From contig NZ_CP091056.1 of NCBI RefSeq assembly GCF_021535045.1, positions 434,001 to 498,000 of the forward strand: a DNA stretch of 64,000 nt, given 5' to 3'. This document shows positions 56,931 to 64,000 of the stretch, one piece after another. The notes under the pieces were generated by a model that was not told where the DNA came from, did no database searches, and saw only the letters and a list, made by a program, of their open reading frames with translations. How positions within the stretch are numbered: position 1 is the first letter of the stretch; each line of letters opens with the position of its first letter. This DNA comes from Ornithinimicrobium sp. INDO-MA30-4. GTDB lineage: Bacteria; Actinomycetota; Actinomycetes; Actinomycetales; Dermatophilaceae. A program made the position numbers and the translations under genes.

Positions 56931-57985
56931 ATGGAGCAGCCTTTGATCATTGCCCACCGCGGCGCTAGCGGGTATCGACCCGAGCACACCTTGGCCGGCT
57001 ATGAATTGGCGGCTCGAATGGGGGCCGATTGCCTGGAGCCAGACTTGGTGTCGACTGCCGACGGGGTGTTGGTGGCCCGTCACGAGAACGAGATCTCAGG
57101 AACGACCGACATTGCGCAGCGAGCCGAGTTTGCGGACTACCGCACAACGAAGGTCATCGACGGCACCGAGGTTGTTGGCTGGTTTACCGAGGACCTGACC
57201 TGGGCGCAAGTCCAGACGCTGCGCGCCATCGAGCGGATCCCGCAGTTGAGGCCCGCGAATACGGACTACAACGGGTTGTATGCGGTGCCCAGGTTTGAGG
57301 AGATTCTGGCGCTGCGCGAGCGGCTCAGCGATGAGCTTGCTCGCGAGCTGGCCGTCTATCCGGAAACCAAGCACCCGACATACTTTGCGGGTTTGGGGTT
57401 GGCTCTGGAAGAGCCGCTGATGAAGGTGATCACGGATGCCGGACTCAACCATGCTGATGCTCCGATATATATCCAGTCGTTCGAGGTCGGCAACCTGAGA
57501 AAACTGCGTCGCGACCTTGGCTGTCGGGCCAGGCTGGTGTTTCTCGCTGACACTGATGGCGCGCCGGCTGGGGACCCGACCGGTAAGACCTACGCGGAGT
57601 GGCTCACCGCAACGGGACTGAGCGAATTGGCGGGCGACGTCGATGCACTTGGCCCCCACAAGGACCTGGTGTTGAACCCACTGCTGTTGAACCCACTGCC
57701 CGGCGTGCCGTCACTCGTCGAGCGAGCCCATCTTGCTGGACTCGTGGTGCACCCTGGACGTGCCGGGCGGAGAATGCCTTCCTTGCACAGGCCTGGCAAT
57801 CAAGCGAAGCCCCCAGTGAGCACGGCGATGTGGCCGCAGAAGTGACGGCCTTGTTGGGCCTGGGTGTTGACGGAGTTTTTAGCGATCACCCCGATCTGGC
57901 CGTTGCTGCGCGAGATGCCTGGTGGCAACGCAAAGCGCCACCCCCAGTAGTGAGGAGTGGCGCTTTTCGCTTGCGTGTTACTTAG
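56931..57985 (+). CDS. glpQ: Glycerophosphodiester phosphodiesterase (one frameshift)
   Basis: This TIM-barrel enzyme hydrolyses glycerophosphodiesters to sn-glycerol-3-phosphate. ATG 56931 gives MEQPLIIAHRGASGYRPEHT; catalytic residues lie in HRG and LEPDLVSTADGVLVARHENE. YPETKHPTYFAGLGLALEEP marks the GlpQ-like (periplasmic-type) subgroup, though no signal peptide is present. The frame breaks near 57752 (VVHPWTCRAENAFLAQAW). Corrected length is about 351 aa. It divides the fas and aceE loci. Confidence 0.88.
57932..57966. terminator. Terminator at the glpQ/aceE convergence
   Basis: aaagcgccac (57932-57941) pairs with gtggcgcttt (57957-57966) around a 15-base loop, with T- and A-rich shoulders on both sides. 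It suits bidirectional termination, although it overlaps the last codons of the upstream gene as read. Confidence 0.8.
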
Positions 57986-60742
57986 GCGTCGCCGCCTGCT
58001 TGGCCGGACTTGCCGGCACGCACATCGTCGATGCGGTATTTCTTGAAGGCTTCGCGCGGGACCGACGGGTCGATTTCGCCGCGATCCGCCAGCATCTGCA
58101 GGGCCTTGACCGCCATGGATGGGCCATCAATGTGGAAGAAGCGACGGGCTGCGGCGCGGGTGTCGGCGAAACCGAAACCATCTGCGCCGAGCGCGTAGAA
58201 GTCCTCCGGGACCCATTGCGCGATCTGGTCTTGCACTTGACGCATCCAGTCGCTGGTCGCGATGACCGGGCCATTGCCCTCGGAGAGGCGACGGGTGACA
58301 TACGGGACGCGACGCTCGGCGTCTGAATCCATGAACGCGTCCTCGTCGCAGTCCATAGCCTCACGACGCAACTCGGTCCACGAAGTCACCGACCACAGGT
58401 CAGCAGTGACACCCCAGTCGTCGAGCAGCAACTTGCGGGCCTCCTCAGCCCACAACATGCCAACACCCGAGGCCAAGAGGCGCACGTGCTTACCTTCACC
58501 GGCGTCCTCGCCAGCCTTGACCAGGTGCATGCCCTGCAAAATGCCATCGACATCGACGTCCTCAGGCTCAGCAGGCTGCTCCATCGGCTCGTTGTAAACG
58601 GTGATGTAGTACAAGATGTCTTCCGGCGTCTCGCCATACATCCGGTCCAGCCCGTTGCGGATGATGTGCGCGATCTCGTAGCCATAGGCCGGGTCATATG
58701 ACACAACCGCTGGGTTCGTCGCGGCCAACATCTGTGAGTGACCATCAGCGTGCTGCAGACCTTCACCGGTGAGCGTCGTGCGGCCAGCGGTCGCGCCAAT
58801 CATGAAGCCGCGAGTCAACTGGTCGGTGGCAGCCCAAATGCTGTCACCGGTGCGCTGGAAGCCAAACATCGAGTAGAAGACATAGAACGGCACCATCGGC
58901 ACACCGTGTGTCATACGACGAGCCAGCAGCCGTCAACGCGGCTAGCGAGCCAGCCTCGTTGATGCCAACGTGCAAGATCTGACCGGAGACGGACTCCTTG
59001 TAGGCCAGCATCAGGTCAGCGTCGACCGAGTTGTAGTTCTGCCCGTTGACGTTATAAATCTTCGCCGTCGGGAAGAAGCTGTCCATACCGAAGGTTCGGG
59101 CCTCATCCGGGATGATCGGCACAATGTGCGGGCCGAACTCCTTATCGCGCATCAAATCGCGGAAGATACGGACAAACGCCATCGTCGTGGCGACGCCCTG
59201 CTTACCCGAGCCTTTCTTTGCGGCCTTGTAGGCCTTGTCGTCGGGCAACTTGAGCTTTTTGCCAGCCTGCGGGCGGCGCTCCGGCACATTGCCACCAAGC
59301 TTTTCCCGACGCTCCATCATGTATTTAATGGCCGGGTCGTCGGCACCAGGGTGGTAATACGGAGGCGCGTACGGATCTGCCTCAAGCTGCTCGTCTGTGA
59401 TCGGGATCTTCAGCCCGTCGCGGAAGTCCTTAAGGTCATCCAGGGTCATTTTCTTCATCTGGTGCGTGGCGTTACGACCAGCAAAGTGACTGCCGAGGCT
59501 GTAGCCCTTAATCGTGTGCATCAAGATAACGGTGGGCTGACCAGTGTGGTTCTGCGCGGCCTGGTAGGCAGCGAAGACCTTGCGGTAGTCGTGGCCACCA
59601 CGCTTAAGCTTCCACCAGATCTCTTCGTCAGACCAGTCCTTAATGAGTTCCTTGGTCCGCGGGTCGCGGCCAAAGAACTGATCGCGGATGTAGGCACCAT
59701 CGTTGGCGCGGAACGTCTGGAAGTCACCGTCTGGCGTGGTGTTCATCAGGTTGACCAAAGCACCGGAGTTGTCGCCCTCAATGAGCGGGTCCCAGCCGCG
59801 GCCCCAGAGGACCTTGATGACGTTCCAACCGGCCCCGCGGAAGTACGCCTCAAGCTCCTGAACGATCTTGCCGTTGCCTCGCACCGGTCCGTCGAGTCGC
59901 TGCAGGTTGCAGTTGATGACGAAGTTGAGGTTGTCCAACTCGTCGTTAGCTGCGACCTGAAGCAGACCGCGTGACTCGGGCTCATCCATTTCGCCGTCAC
60001 CGAGGAAGGCCCACACCTGCTGCTTGGACGTGTCCTTCAACCCGCGGTTGTGCATGTACTTGTTGAATTGCGCCTGATAAATGGCGTTCATCGGGCCAAG
60101 GCCCATCGACACCGTCGGGAACTGCCAGAACTCGGGCATGCTGCGCGGGTGTGGGTAGGAAGGCAGCGCCTTGACCTCACCGTCGACAATGTGGCTCTTT
60201 TCCTGACGGAAGCCATTCATCTGGTCTTCGCTGAGCCGGCCCTCCATGAAGGCGCGTGCATACATACCGGGGGAGGCGTGTCCCTGGAAGAAGACCTGGT
60301 CTCCGCCGCCTTCGTGATCGCGGCCGCGCCAGAAGTGGTTGAAGCCCACTTCGTAGAGAGTCGCAGCCGAGGCATACGTGGAGATGTGCCCACCAACAGA
60401 GATGTCCGGGTGCTGAGCGCGGTGCACCATGACCGCGGCATTCCAGCGAATCCAGGCGCGGTATTTGCGCTCGAGTTCTTCATCACCGGGGAACCAAGGC
60501 TCGGACTCAGGGCTAATCGTGTTGATGTAGTCCGTCGTCGTCAGCGAAGGAATCCCGACCTGCTCTTGCCTGGCTCGCTCGAGCAACTTGAGCATGAGGA
60601 AGCGCGCCCTGCGCCGACCGCCAGCGTCGATGGCACCGTCAAGAGACGCCAACCACTCCTCGGTTTCCTCAGGGTCCGTGTCCGGGATTTGGCTCGGGAG
60701 CCCGTTCAGGATGGGACCGGAGTTGCCTCGGTCATTCGCCAC
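57982..60742 (-). CDS. aceE: Pyruvate dehydrogenase E1 component AceE (one frameshift)
   Basis: This homodimeric thiamine-diphosphate enzyme decarboxylates pyruvate for the PDH complex. Start ATG 60742 gives [20 protein letters not shown]. Diagnostic stretches are [20 protein letters not shown], the ThDP/Mg motif [10 protein letters not shown] through [12 protein letters not shown], and [20 protein letters not shown]. The only break is near 58915, joining to [20 protein letters not shown]. The C-terminus is rich in EDVDVDG-type acids and ends [11 protein letters not shown]. Corrected length is about 919 aa, normal. Confidence 0.95.
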
Positions 60743-60966
60743 GGCGCGTCCTCTCTCTGGTTGGTCAGTCGTATTCGGGGATTAGTCTGTCACGGCGGTA
60801 TGCACGGCGACAGTCTCGGTGGCCCAACCGAGAATATTTGACAGGGAAATAGGGCTTTTCCCCCTGCCAGTCGACTCTGCGGCGTGCTTGCGTAACACTA
60901 GGTTGGTATTTACATCAGTGTTCGCGTCTCATCAGGAGACCGAGCAACCTCTGAAAGGAGTGGAAC

Positions 60967-61380
60967 GTGGCAGGCACCGATAGCGGCCGCTTGGCCGGAC
61001 CGGTGAAGAAGTTGGGCTTTAAGGCCGGACAGATCGTCATCGAGTTTGGGTATGACGAAGATGTGAACGAAGACTTCCGCGCAGCAATTGCCGAGATCGT
61101 TGAGTCACCGTTGGAAGACGAGGCTTACGACGGAGTCGTCGATGCCGTGCTCCTCTGGTGGCGCGAAGGCGACGGGGACCTCACTGATGAGTTGGTCGAC
61201 GCACTCACCATGGTGGAAGAAGGCGGCTTTATCGCCGTGGCGACGCCTGGCATCAGTAGCCCCGACCGTGTCGAGGCCCATGAACTGCAAGATGCGTGCA
61301 ACACCTCTGGTCTGACTGCGGCCGGTGCCGTCCCGATTGGCACCGACTGGGTCTCTCAGCGACTCGTGGGACGCAAGTGA
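60967..61380 (+). CDS. DUF3052 family protein
   Basis: The intact 137-aa protein of unknown function is conserved in Actinomycetota and usually sits beside aceE and a peroxiredoxin, as here. A GTG at 60967 after gaaaggag gives AGTDSGRLAGPVKKLGFKAG, then GQIVIEFGYDEDVNEDFRAA and VDAVLLWWREGDGDLTDELV. Its TGA overlaps the GTG of the peroxiredoxin gene. Confidence 0.9.
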   Translation: MAGTDSGRLAGPVKKLGFKAGQIVIEFGYDEDVNEDFRAAIAEIVESPLEDEAYDGVVDAVLLWWREGDGDLTDELVDALTMVEEGGFIAVATPGISSPDRVEAHELQDACNTSGLTAAGAVPIGTDWVSQRLVGRK

Positions 61381-61860
61381 ACGAGCCTGAGTTTGGCCTC
61401 GACAGCCCAAAGTCGGCGAGCCAGCGCTCGACTTCACCCTGAGCGATCAGTACGGCGTGGCCACCACTCTGTCTGAGGCCGTAGCCGACAAGCACGCGCT
61501 GTTGGTGTTTTATCCTTTGCTTTCTCCGGTATCTGCACCGGAGAATTGTTGGAAGTTCAACTCAACATTGATCGATTTTCCAATGACGCAGTGCAGGTTT
61601 ACGGGGTTTCGTGCGACCCGATACCAACCCTCAAAGCCTGGGGCGCTCACGAAGGTTTGCGCCTTCCCTTGCTCTCAGACTTCTGGCCACACGGTGACGT
61701 AGCCCGCGACTATGGCGTCTTCCACGAAGAGTCGGGTATGGCTGTCCGTGGCACTTTCCTTGTGAGCCCGGAAATGAAGATCGACTGGTCCTTGGTGCAC
61801 GGGCCTGGACAGCAGCGTGACATTGGCACTCTGCACGACGCGGTCAAGCACCTGATCTGA
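61377..61860 (+). CDS. ahpE: AhpE-like peroxiredoxin (frameshifted)
   Basis: This is a thiol peroxidase that reduces hydroperoxides. A GTG at 61377 overlaps the DUF3052 stop (NEPEFGLDSPK). A break near 61415 restores APDFTLSDQYGVATTLSEAV, and another near 61517 restores FAFSGICTGELLEVQLNI with the peroxidatic Cys in the SGICTGE context. The C-half reads GMAVRGTFLVSPEMKIDWSL. Corrected length is about 160 aa, with no clear resolving Cys, in keeping with the 1-Cys AhpE group. Confidence 0.88.
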
Positions 61861-62115
61861 CGCTGCACCATCAAACGACGCACTTGGTCTCGCTCTGCTA
61901 AGAGGAAGCCTCCGCACCAGTTTGCAGTGGATGAAGAGGTAGAGCGGCAACGTCGCTAGCCAGACGCACAGGGTTATCCAAAGAATGTCGCTGCCGGTTG
62001 AGTCGACTCCTCGTTAACGATTCAGATGCGCCAGCCGTAGCGTCCACCGAGGGCCTCGACTATCGGCATGCCTTGTTCTGGTGGACGTGGTGGGCTGCTG
62101 TTGGGTGAGTGTCAT
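61861..62115 (-). pseudogene. Decayed first copy of the tandem membrane-protein family
   Basis: From ATG 62115 the frame gives MTLTQQQPTTSTRTRHADSR and stops at a TAA after about 33 codons. The same frame then reads DILWITLCVWLATLPLYLFI, HCKLVRRLPLSRA, which matches the C-terminal helix and basic end of the downstream paralogues (ITPLILWVHYRLFRRMPI). The middle of the protein is gone, so this is a relic with a large internal deletion. Confidence 0.55.
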
Positions 62116-62126
62116 GGCCTTGCCTC

Positions 62127-62873
62127 CTAAATCGGCATTCGGCGGAAGAGTCGGTAGTGGACCCACAGGATCAGCGGTGTGATCACGAAAATGGCGATTG
62201 CCATCGGAGCCATGAGGTCAACAACCATGGAGGGGTAGTCCTGCCCCACGGCAAGAAAGAGCGCTGCGATCGAGAGCGCGATAGCCGCTAACGCTAGGTT
62301 CACGATCAGCGCGACAGCGACACTCAGGATACCGCGGGTGACGCCCCAGCCGGCCCAAATCGTACCTGCCACGCCGAGGCAGGCGAGGCCCAGAGGGCCA
62401 AGTGAAAGAGATAGTCCGATACGCCTAACGAAAAGCGCATCGGCCCCTCGGCCGTTGGGCTCAGCGCGACGCGTCCGTATGGGGTAAGGGTTGCCTCTGC
62501 AACCGCCCAGGCCGTGAAGAGCGCCGACCAGAGGCCCGGGATGATGAAACTAAGAACCGCCGCTGTGAGGAAAGTTCTTCGGCGGGCGAAGCCCAAACTC
62601 AAGGCGAACGGCGCGGCGCTCTGCCACCACAGCACAACCCACGCGAAGACCAGGATGGCGTAGACATCTGCCGGAAAGCCGGTAGAGATCCGACCGGTTT
62701 GTGCTGAACGAATCGATGGTTCGTTGATGACCAGGTAAAGGCCAGACAGAAGCGACGCGAAGGTGACAAGGACCGGGACGGCCCACAACCGCCACGCGTA
62801 GCGGCCTCAACAAAGCTCGCGCGATCGCCGGCGTGCTGGCTTTGCTTGCTGCAGGTCGCATATCGAGATTCAT
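62127..62873 (-). CDS. Tandem-family membrane protein, copy 1 (two frameshifts)
   Basis: No family is recognised. Start ATG 62873 gives MNLDMRPAASKASTPAIARA. Helices read LWAVPVLVTFASLLSGLYLV, AILVFAWVVLWWQSAAPFAL, VLSFIIPGLWSALFTAWAVA and, after breaks near 62800 and 62375, GTIWAGWGVTRGILSVAVAL and FVITPLILWVHYRLFRRMPI. About six helices and about 248 aa. The blocks FALSLGxxRR, GTxWAxWG and ITPLILWVxYRxFRR are shared with the next gene. Confidence 0.7.
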
Positions 62874-62929
62874 GACATTCCCCTTTGTGTGACGTGTCCG
62901 ATGGAGCCGTCAGGGTGGCGGGTACTGAG

Positions 62930-63672
62930 CTAAACAGAGAGCCGGCGGAAGAAACGATATTGGACCCACAGGATCAGCGGCGTGATCACCAGCAACTCGA
63001 TGATCAACGGTGTGATTTGGGTCGAGAGGCCCTGAGGTGGGTCGGTCCAACTCGAATACATGAGGGTCTCTAGTGCTGCGTAGGCCCAACTGCCCAGCAC
63101 AGCGACCAACGCTGTCAGGCCAGCTTTGGCTAGGCCCCAGCCAGCCCAGACTGTCCCCGTAACGCCAATGCCAACAATGCCAATCGGACCCAAGCCCAGC
63201 ACGCTCAGCATTGGCGACAGGAAGGTGCTGTTGTCGAGCCAAAAACCCAAGACGGACGCATCAGTTTGGAAGGCCACCTCGAGCCAGGTGCCAACGGTGA
63301 ACATAGCCAGCCAGACAATCGGAAGTGCCAGGCTTAGACCGGCTGCCGTTGCAAAGTCTCACGCCGAGGCAGCCCCAGTGAGAGAGCGAAAGGTGCGGCC
63401 CAGCGCCACCACATCACCGACCACGCCACGATCGAGAGCAAGAGAACGGTGATCGGTAGTGAGGTTGTTTGCTCCGGCACCACGCCGGCGCGTTCAGTGC
63501 CGCCGGTGTAGTACAAGCCCAATGCAAAGTACAGGTGACAGAGGGCGACCGTGACGAGCACGATGGCCGGGACGACCCATGCGCGCCAGGCGTAGCGGCC
63601 GAGTAGAGCCAGCGTCACGGTCCATGTGGTGCCGACAGCAGTGGTCTCGCGAATCCTTGTTTCAGTGGCCAT
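62930..63672 (-). CDS. Tandem-family membrane protein, copy 2 (one frameshift)
   Basis: A paralogue of the preceding gene. ATG 63672 gives MATETRIRETTAVGTTWTVT. Helices include ALCHLYFALGLYYTGGTERA, LSIVAWSVMWWRWAAPFALS and, after a break near 63345, LALPIVWLAMFTVGTWLEVA, GIVGIGVTGTVWAGWGLAKA and LLVITPLILWVQYRFFRRLS. Corrected length is about 248 aa. Function unknown; tandem copies suggest an expanded membrane system. Confidence 0.7.
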
Positions 63673-63684
63673 GACTTCGTCCCT

Positions 63685-64000
63685 TCATGAGGTTGGCACT
63701 CGGCTGAACAGCCAGGCGTGAATTGGCGTGTAAAGGAAGGGCAAAAGCAGAACGCCGTTGAAGAAGAGGAGCATCGGCACCTGCCAATCGGTAGCCACGT
63801 CCAGTTCGACGACCCAGGCTTGCATTTGAAACCCTGCCCAAATCTGGAAAGGGGTTAAAACAGCAGCCGATACCACGCTGGCGATAAGCCCCCAAGCGGC
63901 CCAAACAGTCCCGACGATGGCGAAGACCAGAGCGAAACAAAGCCAGGAGACTGTCGACGCCATAGCGTGGGTCGCGACATCAGTCACCGTCACTTCGTCC
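63685..64000 (-). CDS. Tandem-family membrane protein, copy 3 (cut by window edge)
   Basis: Only the C-terminal half is in the window: VSWLCFALVFAIVGTVWAAW, then GLIASVVSAAVLTPFQIWAG and a terminal LPFLYTPIHAWLFSRVPTS. The GTVWAAWG block aligns it with the corresponding half of copies 1 and 2. The N-terminal half lies beyond 64000. Confidence 0.65.
   Translation of the reverse strand, partial: DEVTVTDVATHAMASTVSWLCFALVFAIVGTVWAAWGLIASVVSAAVLTPFQIWAGFQMQAWVVELDVATDWQVPMLLFFNGVLLLPFLYTPIHAWLFSRVPTS

Noticed and set aside
58970-59974. 334-aa open frame antisense to aceE
   Set aside because: Composition shadow of a highly biased essential gene; no domain or ribosome site.
1-64000. Programmed ribosomal frameshifting as the cause of the split genes
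   Set aside because: Breaks occur in dozens of unrelated genes with no shared slippery heptamer or downstream structure, and in both directions.
1-64000. CRISPR array or cas genes
   Set aside because: No regularly spaced repeats of 20-40 bases and no Cas-like proteins were found; the only repeats are isolated pairs.

Overview
The window is bacterial chromosome from a high-GC Gram-positive, best matched to Actinomycetota of the order Micrococcales (Dermatophilaceae/Intrasporangiaceae-like; this placement is inference). The evidence is the gene content and order: hrcA-dnaJ-rsmE, phoH-ybeY-CNNM-era, recO-uppS, zur-znuBCA next to glyS, dgt-dnaG, a standalone LigD-type polymerase, a PucR-type regulator followed by fabD-fabH-acpP-fabF-accD, aceE, and the actinobacterial families DUF3145 and DUF3052. 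Almost every gene longer than about 700 bases carries one or more 1-nt frameshifts. Many are one base short in a C, G, T or A run, and they hit essential genes (dnaG, aceE, glyS, era, fabF). I read these as sequencing or assembly errors and annotate such genes as single CDSs over their corrected extent.

Layout. 1-8.6 kb (+): heat-shock repressor hrcA behind a CIRCE operator, dnaJ, rsmE, an MFS transporter, a HIT protein, phoH, ybeY, a CBS-domain membrane protein and era, tightly packed with stop/start overlaps. 8.7-9.8 kb (-): a protealysin-like M4 metalloprotease. 9.9-14.1 kb (+): PEP-dependent dihydroxyacetone kinase dhaK-dhaL-dhaM, where DhaM is a complete EIIA-HPr-Enzyme I fusion. 14.2-15.7 kb (+): recO and uppS. 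15.8-19.3 kb (-): zinc uptake znuA-znuC-znuB with its repressor zur and a Zur box. 19.4-21.2 kb (+): glyS and a GNAT gene interrupted by an amber codon.

21.2-24.6 kb is accessory: a decayed integrase-core IS element, then about 2 kb of visibly AT-richer DNA holding an unknown lipoprotein and a broken T4SS VirB6-like membrane-protein fragment that resembles those of Saccharibacteria/CPR. 24.8-36.4 kb returns to core DNA: a flavin monooxygenase/reductase pair, dusB, an ECF sigma/RskA-type anti-sigma pair, a sulfurtransferase, an ABM-domain membrane protein, small conserved genes, dgt, a LigD-type polymerase and dnaG. tRNA-Asn and strong terminators follow, then the glutamate ABC transporter gluABCD on the minus strand (36.7-40.0 kb).

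40.19-43.85 kb is a small integrative element at a CAT-anticodon tRNA, bounded by a 39-bp perfect direct repeat of the tRNA 3' end. It carries a dead IS481-family transposase, a gene fragment, a two-gene DUF5343 + SEFIR (TIR-like) module and a truncated tyrosine integrase. The DUF5343/SEFIR pair is my best candidate for an undescribed system, probably anti-phage defence.

43.9-46.4 kb (-): arsenic operon acr3-arsR-arsC-arsC. 46.5-50.1 kb: FAD-linked oxidase, lipoprotein, DUF3145 (all +) and a GT4 glycosyltransferase (-). 50.2-56.9 kb (-): type II fatty-acid synthesis locus under a FasR-like regulator, with FabD carrying a C-terminal biotinyl-like domain that lacks the usual lysine. 56.9-61.9 kb: glycerophosphodiesterase (+), aceE (-), DUF3052 and an AhpE-like peroxiredoxin (+). 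61.9-64 kb (-): a tandem array of four paralogous membrane-protein genes, the first decayed and the last cut by the window edge.
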